From Cryptomeria japonica (taxonomy: Eukaryota > Streptophyta > Pinopsida > Cupressales > Cupressaceae), in NCBI RefSeq assembly GCF_030272615.1, contig NC_081415.1, positions 513,077,034 to 513,141,033 on the forward strand: a stretch of DNA of 64,000 nt, given 5' to 3'. How positions within the stretch are numbered: position 1 is the stretch's first letter; each line of letters starts with the position of its first letter. Both the position numbers and the translations under genes were made by a program. Of this stretch, positions 10,949 through 22,202 are shown piece after piece. The notes under the pieces were generated by a model. That model searched no databases, had not been told where the DNA came from, and worked only from the letters and a program-made list of their open reading frames with translations.

Positions 10949-11800
10949 TGTCATGCCCAAACTTTTGGGGAAAAACACAACAATAATTTTTTTTTAAAAC
11001 AATACTAAACCACTTGATGTTCTACATTCAAAAGATGAGATAACTTAATTTGTCTACACTAAAGGTTAACTCATGCGTCATTAAGAATGGGTTCCTAAAG
11101 AGAGCGATAATTTATTTAATTAATTAATTCACCTAAATAAATTCCCCAATTTATATTAAGCGTTAATAATAATAATCCCTTGTAATATTTAAATAGCTCT
11201 AAAATTTATTAAATTAACATTAATACAATTATTTGTATTAATAATTAAATAGGCAATTAATTGAAAATGTCTCCAACGTCCTTAAATAATTATATTAAGT
11301 TCACTAAGAAATCAAATCTTCCTATAGATTAAATCAATCCTTATAAATAAAAATTAATCATATACAATTTAATTACCCCGTTAGGGGTTTAATTGACCAT
11401 TAAAATTAAAATACCACTTTGATAAATTATATAGAAAACTAAACATATGCATATATATTTGCATATATATATATATATAATCAAGAAAAATACAAACCCC
11501 AATACTCTTTTATAAAAACATCTAACCTTTAAAATAAATAATAAACCCCTTTAACATTATAAAGTTAACTTTAGTTAATATGGTTTCTTGATTCACATTA
11601 TTTCAAATTTTAAAATGAATCCTCTCTGTTATTATTTTAATCCTCTTTTTAATATAACATTTTATTCTTTTACTTCTAATCCTATCTAGGTTTTTTTTTT
11701 TCTCGTACTTATTAACTGGCATCAAACACTTCTCTTTGTTTACTTTTACTAACCCAAACCCAAAAATAGGGTTTTCTTTTTTTATGCAGGTTGCTTGCAG
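10949..11800 (-). repeat. 5' LTR of gypsy-1 (outer boundary unresolved)
   Basis: It starts (plus strand) TGTCATGCCC, that is ...GGGCATGACA at the LTR's 3' end, immediately next to the primer site. The body is very A+T-rich (runs of TTAATTAATTAA and a (TA)n patch near 11,460-11,480) with no coding signal. The outer edge is unclear: the next G+C-richer block, with the 42-bp minisatellite, may be part of the LTR or older flanking DNA. Confidence 0.5.
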
Positions 11801-11904
11801 GTCGAAGGGGCCATGATAGTAGCAGAGTTACTACCGGGGTGAAGGATTTGCTATGGTGGAACCACAGTAGCTATGTCGCACCGCCCAGGATGCAGCTTCA
11901 TAGT

Positions 11905-12100
11905 GGTCCCCACTATGGGTCACGTTGAGGACGTGGCCTCACAGTGGACGCCCACTATGGGTCGCATCGAGGACACAGCCTCACCATGGTCACGCACTAT
12001 GGGATGCGCCGAGGACACAGCCTCATAGTGGTCACCCACTATGGGACGCGTCGAGGACACGACCTTACAATGGTCACCCAATGTGAGTCATGCTACCACG
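11905..12100. repeat. 42-bp minisatellite (about five copies) with an open frame
   Basis: The landmark CACTATGGG (last copy degenerate, CAATGTGAG) recurs at 11,911, 11,953, 11,995, 12,037 and 12,079, exactly 42 bp apart. Copies also share GAGGACACAGCCTCA. Because 42 is 14 codons, a frame stays open across the array (11,944-12,129), giving 14-residue repeats of the type 'THYGxRRGHSLxMV'. The array is much richer in G+C than its surroundings. I see no independent sign that it is translated; a repeat inside an LTR or its flank is the simplest reading. Confidence 0.85.
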
Positions 12101-12362
12101 GATGTCATCAACTTCTTTATCAGGGCTGACTGTTGCATCCCTCGCATTACTTTTGATTTATATTTTTATTTGAAGTTTTCTTTTTTAAAACACAAAAAAA
12201 CAATTAAGTTTCAAGGTTGCAGAAAATATATTATGGTATATATATATAATTTTTGCAGAGATAATGAGTTCATGATACTTAAAAGCAACCTTAGTTCTAT
12301 ATATATATATAGACAAACACATTAATAAAAATATAATGTGGGATGTTGGATTGGGATGCATG

Positions 12363-13674
12363 ATGTTACCTAAGGTTTTCCCTTGCCCAGAAATTGTCAT
12401 GGTTTGCACCCAAAATTATGATGAAAATATCCAAAAGGAAATTTTATCCCTTATCGAGAAAGAATTTAGAAGTTTGTTGGACTTAGTATTTGGAGCAAAT
12501 CTTTTTTGAAACTCAAATGTCCACATTGACCTAGAAAAGCTTGTCTATGATTATGAAGCAATCAATCAAGAGGGAAAAAATAATTATCCCTAAGATATAA
12601 CAATGGATAGTATCAAATTGGATCAAAATCATAAGCCTCCTTATAAAGGAGATATTTTTGTTCAATGGGTTCAAGATACTATTTCCATGCTAACATTTTA
12701 CCTCTGATTGTGAAATATTATGGAAGTGGGTGCAAGCCTCCTTGAAATGGTATTTATTATCCATTGTGTTCATCAACCTGTTAGATATAATTTTGTCGAG
12801 TATGTTGTTAAATCCATGAAAAAACAATTTGTAATGATTAAAAGAGGTTCTTCTAAGACATTTAGGTTTACAACCTACTTCTGTGATCTTCTTCTAGTGA
12901 AATATTGTGGAACCTTTAAGACCAACCAGCTTCAAATTTAGGTGTATACGGATGATGAGATGACAACAATGTGCCCAATATATGAATGTACCACTAAGAT
13001 AAGGATGCATTATAATAGAAGGAACTACAAACATTTTCTATAATTCTTTTTAGCTCTAATGTATCATAAAACTACAAACACTCCAATGTGTAGATTGTAC
13101 AAGCCTTGTAGAGATTGCATTCAACTAGGACCTCAAATACAATTGGATGACTAGTTCCTCATGAAGAATATACTATGTTAAGGTTTTATGGATCAGGAGT
13201 ACAACCTTACAAACTTCCAATACATGTGATAAAGAAGGTTTTTGCATTGAAATATTCACAATAGATGGAGAGTACAAATCATCTCTACTTTGTTGGTCAG
13301 CAAAAGAAGAGCATATTTCCTTCATTACCTTTTTCATATGGAGGGTTCATATTTGAGAGAAAAGCATTTAGTGCAGTACATGAATGTTTGAAAATTTATA
13401 ATTTTGATGTTGATAGTATTTGGTAGTATGATCCATGCAACATCATTAAAGAAATGGTTGTGGTCAATAAGAACTCTACAAGTAAAATCCAACATGAAAG
13501 TAAACCCTTATTAGAAATGTTGAAAAATAAGGATTCTTGGGATGAGGTCAAATAAGTGATGGAGGAAACTACTACTGAGAAAACTATTTCTCTAGAACAA
13601 TTGTTAGCACAAATTAATGCATTGCACCCACAAAGAGCAACAGAGAATAGATCCAAAGAAAGAGGTTAGAGAAT
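12363..13674 (+). pseudogene. Unassigned gag-like gene relic, N-terminal part
   Basis: A frame opens at ATG 12,363 ('MLPKVFPCPEIVMVCTQNYD', 'LSLIEKEFRSLLDLVFGAN') and runs to about 12,706 with only two stops inside. It continues in the same or a neighbouring frame ('WKWVQASLKWYLLSIVF') around 12,700-12,800. A second block in another frame at 13,319-13,674 reads 'YGGFIFERKAFSAVHECLKI', then a charged helical end. Composition is that of a decayed real protein. Position before a G-patch-like segment and a coiled-coil tail suggests a retroelement polyprotein, but no protease, RT or integrase follows. I do not recognise the family. Confidence 0.45.
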
Positions 13675-13779
13675 TTAAAAAAAATAGCTGATGCTCCATC
13701 TAATATAATAAGTATCCTAGTTTCTATGTCAAAATATTGTATAGAGAAAAACTGGACATGAAACACAATCAAATATTTT

Positions 13780-14680
13780 TTGTCTATGAGGAAAAATATA
13801 GGTGAATCAAAGACTATTACATATTTTGAAGATATCCCAAAGGATTCTGAGTATAGAAAATTGTGGAATATAGAGAATCCCTCTGAAGCTTATGATGGTA
13901 GTGATGAATATGATGATAATAGAGATACTAATAGTGATATTGAGATACCCTCATGTCACACTACAATAGTTACTCCAGACTATGAAAAAAACATCTATTT
14001 TGAGTGAGACCATGAAACGAACATATACTTTAGGAGCAGCAATAATATAAAAAATGCGTTATCAAGGTCGTGGTCTGGGGTCCAAAGGACATGGCCCTTT
14101 GATGCCACTAGAGGTAGAACCAATAAAAACTACAAATCATCAAGGCATTGGAGTTGAATCAATAGGGAAAGCTAATAATTATACACCTAAACCTTATTTT
14201 CTTTAATCTTCAAATGTGGATACTTGGATTCAATGACAACCAGAACATGGTGGGGATGGTATGGGGACTAGTACTAGTTGTGGTTAATAAATACAATAAC
14301 AAAAAATCACTTAAAAGAGGCCAACAATAGGAGATACTATATAGAATCCTAGTGATCAAGGCATTATAAAGAAGAAAAAGGTTATGACAACAATGATGAG
14401 TATAACTCTAACTCAATCAAGTTCCATTATGAAGGTATTGCTTCCAACTTCTAAACAAACCCCTAAAATGAGTTTGATAACCACAACTATATGTGAGGGT
14501 TGGATAGGATTAGGAATGAGTTTTGCATCTTTTTCTAGACCTCAAAATGAAATAGTTAGGGCCACAGGCATAGGTGGAGGTTCCTACATCACTACAAGTG
14601 GCATTTTACCATTCAAACATTCAATTGTGTCAGTAACCCCAAATTTTAATAAAATAATTACATTGATCAATTTAGAGTGA
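13780..14680 (+). pseudogene. Acidic linker and G-patch-like segment of the same relic
   Basis: The frame 13,780-14,007 encodes an acidic stretch ('SEAYDGSDEYDDNRDTNSDI'). At 14,054-14,206 another frame reads 'YQGRGLGSKGHGPLMPLEVE' and then 'NHQGIGVESIG'. This resembles a G-patch (glycine-rich RNA-binding module: G-x-G-L-G-x2-x-G-x-G plus a later GLG/GIG). G-patches occur in some retroviral and retrotransposon polyproteins and in RNA-processing proteins. The same frame resumes at 14,384-14,680, with 'GWIGLGMSFASF' as a second Gly-Leu-Gly element. Stops and shifts abound, so the function is inferred from motif alone. Confidence 0.4.
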
Positions 14681-14699
14681 GAGAAGATAAAAAAAATGG

Positions 14700-16072
14700 G
14701 AAGCTACTGATGAAGGTTGCAAGTACTATAGCTATAGTGGAACAACCTACAATGAAAAATGTATTTCCCACATATGACCCAAATAAAGAAATGATGGAGT
14801 GTACATGGTTGTTATTCCCCAAATTTCAAATCAAAATAAACTAGAGAATTAGATTGACCCCTCCCAATTTCATGTTAGCACCATCCAAATGGATCTTTCA
14901 GGAGCTAAAACTATGGAAAAAACAAATGTGTTAATAAAGGCCAATAAAGTGGTGTACACATCATTTCTCAAGCAAGAGAGAGAGAGAAATAAGCTAGAGA
15001 CACATACATAAGTTACAGAGAAACCTTGAAAATGAGAAAGCAAAGAGGAAAGATGCAAATAATAAGAGAAGTAAATAATAGAAAAGGATAAAAAAATATG
15101 CCTCTACATCTACAAGTACAAAGAACAAATGGATAGAGGTGGAGCTAAATGAATTGAAGAAAATATTAGCTAAAAGCATAAAAAAAATTGAAAATGAAAG
15201 AGATTCTTTAGTACAATTATACAAAAAGTTGGAGAATGTGACTACGTCAACATAAAATTTACAAAACCAATTGGACTGTGAGAAGGAAAGAGCAAAGAAA
15301 AAGTAGAGGAAGAAAGAAAAAGAAACAAAATACTGACACAAGAACTACAAAAGGCATACAATGAAATTAAATCTTCTAAAGATAGATTGACCAGATCTTG
15401 GAAACAAACAATGAGGTATATAAAACAAAATATTTGGGAGAAAATAATATAGAGGACTAACCAATTGTGTCAATTATTTGAATTGATTGGAAATTTTTGA
15501 GTACATTCTGAGAAGCTCACTAAATACAATGCTCAGAACAAAAACATGAATTCAATAGAGAAAATTGCAAATTAAATTTTGTAAATAGTCTACAAAGACA
15601 ATGACAAATATTTCGCATACAAGGGACTTCACAACTGCATTATGCCTTAGTAAAGGCATCATCTATGATTCAAAAATGTATGAAACTATAGGAAGCACAA
15701 GAATGTCTAGATAAGTCTAAAAAAAGATGAAGAAGTTGCATGGAAAGGTACAAAGATTGACAGATCTTGGTTTGCCAAAGAGTTTGGATACAACACAAAA
15801 ATACATTGGAAATGCTACTTTCCAAAATAAGATGGAGAAGAAAATGAATTTTGATTTGGGCCTGTTTCCTAAGGACACAAATGAGGGTAACTTTCTAGCC
15901 TTCACCAAACCATCGATAACCTTGAATGCATCTTTGGATGAAACATAGATGTCAAATTCCACTTCAAATTATGAATTGCTGAAAAAATTGCAAGTCACTT
16001 ACTATATGTTGGAACAAATTGGAGTTCCATCAGATGGAGAGTGGAGCATGTTACAAAAGCTGGTACAATGAT
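14700..16072 (+). pseudogene. Coiled-coil-rich C-terminal part of the unassigned relic
   Basis: Lys/Glu-rich helical sequence appears in shifting frames (around 14,990-15,450), then a readable frame at 15,727-15,948 ('MKKLHGKVQRLTDLGLPKSL', 'FLAFTKPSITLNASLDE'). One stop later it continues to 'LEQIGVPSDGEWSMLQKLV' ending near 16,072. The plus orientation and continuity with 12,363-14,680 suggest one long gene of about 3.7 kb. I see no intron signals and no catalytic motif. Confidence 0.35.
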
Positions 16073-16829
16073 TTCATTATATGTAAATTCTATAGTTTGT
16101 ATTCCCAAATACTTTTAGGTTTTCTTCTTTACTTTATTTGTAATTTCAAACATATTGTAATTTGACATGGATTGAATAAACTCCATTTTATGATACTATG
16201 AATTTATTATTACTATTAAATTATAGGATGGCTTGGGATTTATTCATATTTAGGCTTTATCTTGAAACTTATATCGAGTTCCCTCAATGATAGGAACAAA
16301 CCCTAATATGGGTGCAGTCATAACTATGGAATTTTCTCAGTTTTATATTAGTATATTTAAATATGGTTGGAGACAATATGATAGGTTGACTATGGATAGT
16401 GTTGATAGTGTTGATTTCATGTTATAGGTTACCAATCCCATAATCTGGTGTTGTGTTTCTCCTTGGGATTGAAAGTACCAAGAAAAATCGATAATAATCT
16501 CCATGAACATGATGTAATGACTAATGCAGCACTACACTTTTTTTATTCTTGAATGTTGAATTAAATAAATAATTGCTAATATGACCTTATTCTTGAACAC
16601 TAAAAATTAGTTGTATGTTAATTTATTAACTTGTAAATAGAAATTTGAAAAATGCAATTGCATATCAATATTAAATGGCATTGGCAAAAACATAAAATAT
16701 CATCAATCATTTTGGATTTTATAATATGAATGATGAAATATATTATGCAGTAAAAGTCTAATAAATATCTAATAATTGCTAGTGCTAAATCTCTTAACTT
16801 GTCAAATCATCTCTTCATCTTGATCATCA
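16073..16829. other. A+T-rich spacer
   Basis: No coding signal, repeat pair or RNA gene was found. It separates the plus-strand unassigned relic from the minus-strand hAT-like transposase. The hAT terminal repeat expected somewhere here was not located. Confidence 0.5.
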
Positions 16830-19469
16830 AATGGAGAGCTTCCTTGATTATTGTTTGTGTTTTCTTCACTTTCCCTATCTCTTCTTAATTGCATCATAAC
16901 TACTGGTACATGTGTCACTAGCATTTATTTTATCACTGTCCATTGTCCCACTTCAGTTTGTAGTGTTTCCCAACCCTCTTCTTTCAGTTTTGGACTCCCA
17001 GATTCCTAGTTCCCTTTCATAAGGAAAACTTTGGACATCATACCTCAATGTGTACAGCCACAAGAAATTTTCCAAATTCTTATCTATTTTGTTCCTTAGC
17101 TTTGATTTTAAGAACCCTAAAGAATTGAAAACTCTCTCATCGTCCATCTAACCCAATACCATGTTTTGACATAAATCAGCAAGTTTGAGAAATTCTAATA
17201 ATGAATCAGCCAAAATTTTCCTTCGACCTATATTTTTCCAAACCTTGGTTACTGGTCTTTCTTCCAAGGGGTTCTTTGGTTTTTTTAAATCTTCAAAATG
17301 ATGCCTCATAGTTAATGCAAAATGGGGTAATTGCTCTTTATGAATTCTTTCATTTAAAATTCCTTCTATAATTTGTCCATTGATTTATATAGATTTGTAA
17401 AAATGGTTTATCAAAGTGATTACCCTCTAACGATAATCATTTGGATTGTTGAGTTACCAATATTGAGGAAACACAATAAAAATGGCTTCAAGTAACTCAT
17501 CAGAAGGGAATCATTTTCTAATTTTTGAGGAAATAGAAGAGGTGACTTTCTTCAGACTAGTAGTCACAAAGTCAACAATCTTGCTAAAATATTCCCTTGT
17601 GATGCTTACTTCTTGCTTCTTAGAATGCTTTCCTAGTCCTATGATCATGGAAAGGTAGTGCAATGGTATATCAAATCCACATACTAACACATAACTCTCC
17701 ATTTGATTTAAAATAAAAATATTGTTAGGATTTTTCAAATTTGTCAATGTCAGCCAGCTAGCAAATTTTACATTTACAACTCTTTAAATTGAATGATAGG
17801 GATTATTGAGGGTCATGACTGTCATTTTACCTAGCTTATCATATACTACAATATACATAACTATCTTTCTTGGGATTTTTTCACAAGAAGGTTCATTTCC
17901 TCTAGCATGGGAAGAAGACCTGGTAAAGTTAAGATTGTCTCCATATCACTTAACCTATGAAGCAGGTTAGGAGCTTTGTCTACTTTCTAGTGATGTTGGT
18001 AAATTAATCCAATAAAGGATCAATATTATGAATAAACTCAATGCACTGGACCATGCAAGGAGATCCATCTAGTATCAACATCCTTAAGAAGCTTTTTCCC
18101 ATCAATTATCCCATTGCCAAAATTTTAAAATTCCAAAAAATGTTTGGGACTTCAACAAAAGTATAAGTAGAGCTCTTTGACTAAATCTTCAAATTTTTCT
18201 ATTAGAGGATACTTGCTCATAATTTCAGAAGCTAGATTCATTCTATGGGCCTTGAAGTGAATGGCAGTCATGTAGGGTGAACAAGAAGTTTGTAGATTTA
18301 TGCAAAGACCTTTCCTATGATGTTGCATTACTGAAGCACCATACATACCACATTTTTTGCAATTGTCAAGTCATCCATTCCTCCATATTCAATTAAACAA
18401 TTCATAACTAGTTGAAAAAGAATTTCTGTTGTCAGACTCTCCTTCAATTTAGAAACACATAGTAGATTTGGTTGGTGGACATGATTCTATATAGTATAAA
18501 CATGCAGACATACCCAAGACATATAATCTACTGTCATAACTTCATCAAAACACAATTCAATAAAGTTTTACTCTCTTATTTTTTCCTTTATATCTATTTT
18601 TTCAACCTCAGCAAGACAACTTGCCCATTCATATCCACTTTTTATTTACCAAAGACTATTAGGAAAGTTAGGAATTCCAAAAAATTATAACAAAGTACTA
18701 ATTTTTGGGTAGTCCTCCATAGGACACCCTTTGGTAAAAATATTAAAAACAACACTTAACTGAACAATTTTTCCTAGTTGTTCTATTGTCATTGCCTATC
18801 CAAAAATATCTTCAAGAGAACCTCCACATTCAACGAGCTTTTCCTATCTTTTCAAATGCACATCATATTCTAAGGCACATTTAACATGCTTACATTGCTC
18901 CTTTGTTTTCCATCTTATGACTGATTTTTCAATTCCATCTATGATTTGTTTTTGGTGAACTTTTCCAATATGCTTTTCTATGGTATCAAACATTGGCTGC
19001 AACCTCTTCTCCCTTTTATATTTCCAACTACAAATCTTACACCTGCATTCAATTGGAGGGTCACCTTTCTTTGTATTTTTCACTTGTTCAATGAATGGAT
19101 ACTTTGACAGCTAATCAATTTGAAAATGCCTCACCATATCCCACTCCCGAGCTATTTTATATTTTGATTTTTGTTCCGCTTTAGTGCATCATCATCATCT
19201 ATGACATTGTTAACCAAGTTGATTATCTAATTCCCACTACCCTAGGTATCTACAAGATATTCTTCTTCATTGTCATATGAGATCTCGTATTTGTTGCCTT
19301 CTTCAATATTCAATGTAAGTTGTGAATGTGGTAGTTGTGATGATGTACCTTCATATTTTGTATAATAGACATTGTTAAAGTATAAATTTAAAGTTCTACA
19401 TTTTCCTTGCCTCTCTTGGTCTTCACCATATTCAGGAGTCTTACCCTGCTTCTTCTTTGACATCTCCAA
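16830..19469 (-). pseudogene. hAT-superfamily transposase relic with BED-type zinc finger
   Basis: Cut-and-paste DNA transposase. N-terminus at about 19,463 ('MSKKKQGKTPEYGEDQ'), followed by an acidic stretch. BED-like zinc finger at about 18,950-19,050: 'PPIECRCKICSWKYKR' supplies C-x2-C and 'TIEKHIGKVHQ' supplies H-x4-H. Core at 18,152-18,346: 'GASVMQHHRKGLCINLQ' and 'CSPYMTAIHFKAHRMNLA', typical of the hAT catalytic region. C-terminal dimerisation region at 16,953-17,147: 'DDERVFNSLGFLKSKLRNKI' and 'YDVQSFPYERELGIW'. Between blocks there are many stops and at least three frame changes. On the minus strand, AAAG|GTAAGT at about 19,655 and an AG before the start codon suggest an untranslated first exon; this is unproven. 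Confidence 0.8.
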
Positions 19470-19802
19470 TGAAATAAAGGATACAAAAATTTATCTACTT
19501 GTTCAAGAACCAATAATAGACACTATAAGATTCATTGCCCCTAGGGCCTAGAGTCTATATGTCTGAGTTCTCCCTATTCAATAAGAATGAAATAAAAATT
19601 GTAAACAGATTGAGATGAATAATTTCATAAAACTTCAAAGAAATGATCACTTACCTTTAGGTTCGTTGTGAGTAGCACTAGTACTCAACAATGCAACAGT
19701 GGTCTTTACATTGCTCCATCTTTCTGTAAGTGCATCCTACTTTATCGACCTTTTGGCCTATTGCACCCTACTTTTTCATCCAATTTCCTTGGTGTAGCAC
19801 AA
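19470..19802. other. Spacer: probable 5' flank of the hAT-like gene
   Basis: Holds the possible splice donor near 19,655 (minus strand) and two copies of a short motif, CACCCTAC/CATCCTAC followed by TTT, at about 19,733 and 19,764. No open gene and no terminal inverted repeat was recognised. Confidence 0.35.
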
Positions 19803-20275
19803 TTCGGGAAAATAATCCCCACTACCCTGTATAACTTATCATGTAATATCCTCTGTATGCACATCATATCTCCAGACTTGACACAAACAAAGATAGAAGT
19901 AGACTTTTCTTGGATTTGAAAAGCTTTTCATTTAATCCTCCAACTTACCTATTGTACCATTAGCAGGGTTGACACGGATTGTGGGTTATTTGAAATACAA
20001 TTTTTAATTCTTGTTCCCTATTTACTACACATAACAGTTTTTAATTAATGTAAGGCTTTGCACTTTGATATTTACTCTTGTCTGAGAGGGTCCAGCTCCA
20101 TAGAGATGTTAAATGTTAGAAGTGAGTCTCTGTTAGAAGTTGAGTCTGATATTAGTCTGATTGTAATGTTGATTAGTGTATGAGTTGTAGTTCAGTGAGT
20201 CTATGTAATTTTTATTTTGATTAATAGAAATTCTATCTTTGTCTTCATTTTTGTTGTTGTCCTTCATTTCCTACA
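19803..20275 (+). repeat. 5' LTR of element A
   Basis: Aligns by eye with 21,701-22,172 throughout, for example AACTTATCATGT and GACACAAACAAAGATAGAAG near the left third, and TGATTAATAGAAA near the right end. It ends CATTTCCTACA, followed by the primer site. Its first bases (TTCGGGAAAATAATCC) are altered relative to TGTTGGAAATAATCC in the other copy. Confidence 0.82.
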
Positions 20276-20277
20276 TC

Positions 20278-20290
20278 TGGTATCAGAGCC
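20278..20290 (+). promoter_or_regulatory. Primer binding site of element A
   Basis: TGGTATCAGAGCC, complementary to the 3' end of initiator-methionine tRNA, lies two bases after the LTR. It sets minus-strand priming and the element's orientation. Confidence 0.88.
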
Positions 20291-21692
20291 TAAGGTTAAG
20301 GGTTGAGTGGAATTTGGAGTCTCTCTCTATTGGTGTCCTATTTGCTTCTACATATTTCTTTGCAGCCTCTTAGTAGAGTTCTGGGTAGTGTAGAGCTCAT
20401 GTTGTTTGGCTCTAAAGGAAACTAAGTGGTCAGTAAAGTTGCAACTTGTTGTCTAGTGTATGCCCTTCAACCATGTAGATCATTGTGCTCTTCTCTAAAA
20501 TGTTTTGCCACTGCCAACAAAAGAAATGTTTGGAGTCTTTGAAGTAAAGGAAAAAATTATGGTGTTAATGGACTTGCTAAAGTCTGAGTTAAAATAAGTT
20601 TGTAAAGTGATTGAGAACAAGAGATGTTGCCAAGGCACATGAATAAGATAAATCTATGTTTATTATGCCAAATGGTTGGTGGATCATGACATTTGAGGAG
20701 AACTGAAACTGTCAAAGTTTGGAGGTTGCCAATCAAAGGATCAATTTGCCCCTAAAATGTTACAAGGAAAGAATGTTGCAAAGATTGAGATCAATGAGTT
20801 TAAAGACAAAAGAAAAAGAAAGTGTGTGTGGGCCAGGAGACTAAAGGTGTGTAGAGCTAATTATGGATGTGTTAACAGTCACCATAGAAAAGTTAAGATC
20901 AATGTCCTTTGTATGGTGAAGTCACCAATTTCAAAGAAAGGAAAGTAAACTGTATGACAAGCTATACCAGATGTTTGAGAGTCGCTGCCAAAGGGAAAGG
21001 AGATTGTCGTTATTTTGAAGCCACTTGATGAAGAAGTTGTTTGTATATCTTGCAAAGTTTGATGACCTTGGAAGAGATACCAAAGCCGATTACTGCCTGT
21101 GTAAAAGAAAGTTGAAGATAGAAGTTAAAGCTGCTTGCAAAATTTTGCAACTCAATTACAAAGGAGAGTCATAGATCGTGGGAGATAACAACCAAAGAAG
21201 AATTTCCTGGTCGAAGTTGAAGGTAAAAGTTATGACGCTGCCAAACGAGGTTGTTGAAAAAAATTCAATGGAATCCATTCAAGTTGTCAAAGCAAGAAGA
21301 GTTGATGATAGCAATCAAAAGTTGAGAGGATCAAGTGTTTTAAGCTGTGAAAATGTAAGTGATGTTGTCAATTTATGAAGAGGTAATATTGTTGAATACA
21401 GTATAATTTTGTTTCTGAATGTAAGAAATGTGTGAGGCCATCAAAGCCCACTGAGATCTTCGAGCATCTGCAATGCGACTGTATGGAAGGTGTTGATAAA
21501 AAAATTGAGTCACACCTAAACCTACAATGGACCGTAACCAAGAGGGTCATAGCTCATGGTTAGAGCATCCCAACAACATCATGGGATTTCCTAAGTTTGA
21601 TCTTTAGTATTTGAAGATTTGACATGTATAAACATCAGTAAAAAAAGTTGAAAAAAGTGAAAATAAGAAATCTGAATTGGTAGTTCTGATTA

Positions 21693-21700
21693 AGGGGAGT
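21693..21700 (+). promoter_or_regulatory. Polypurine tract of element A
   Basis: AAGGGGAG immediately precedes TGTTGGAAAT, the first bases of the downstream LTR, as expected for the plus-strand primer. Confidence 0.8.
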
Positions 21701-22172
21701 GTTGGAAATAATCCCAACTACCCTATCTAACTTATCATGTCATATCCTCCATATGCACATCATATCTCTAGACTTGACACAAACAAAGATAGAAGCGTAC
21801 TTTCCTTGGATTTGAAAAGATTTTCATTTAATCCTCCAACATACCTGTTGCACCATTACTAGGTTTGACACAGATTATGGATGATTTGAAATATAATTTT
21901 AAATTCTTCTTCCCTATTCACTAGACATGACAGATTTCTATATAATGTATGGCTCTGCACTTTGATATTTACTCTTGTCTATGAGGGTCCAGATCTGTAG
22001 AGCTATTAAAGGTTAGAAGTGAGTCTTATTTTAGAAGTTGAGTCAAATATTAGTCTAATCGACTTGATTAGTGTATGAGTTGTAGTTCAATGAGTCTATA
22101 TAATGTTTATTTTGATTAATAGAAACTCTACCTTTGTCTTTGAATTTTTGTGGCTCTGCTTCGTTTCCTACA
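21701..22172 (+). repeat. 3' LTR of element A
   Basis: Starts TGTTGGAAATAATCCC and ends CGTTTCCTACA, so it has canonical TG...CA ends. Only 30 bp separate its end from the start of copia-2. Confidence 0.85.
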
Positions 22173-22202
22173 TATTCTAGTTTCTAAATTTTTGTTAGTT
22201 TT

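Larger units (their letters stand above)
19803..22172 (+). mobile_element. Non-autonomous LTR retrotransposon without pol (element A)
   Basis: Two direct copies of a roughly 470-bp LTR (19,803-20,275 and 21,701-22,172) flank a 1.4-kb core. A primer site TGGTATCAGAGCC sits at 20,278-20,290, two bases after the first LTR, and a polypurine tract AAGGGGAG at 21,693-21,700 directly precedes the second LTR. The arrangement fixes plus orientation. The core has only short frames (20,757-20,948 and 21,178-21,378, both Lys-rich) and no gag, protease, RT or integrase motif. It therefore fits the LARD/TRIM-like class that moves with help from a complete relative. Target duplication was not resolved because the left LTR edge is eroded. 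Confidence 0.82.

Noticed and set aside
15000-15341. Phe/Ser-rich minus-strand frame resembling a membrane protein
   Set aside because: It is the antisense of Lys/Glu-rich coiled-coil coding on the plus strand, which always gives Phe/Leu/Ser-rich reverse frames.
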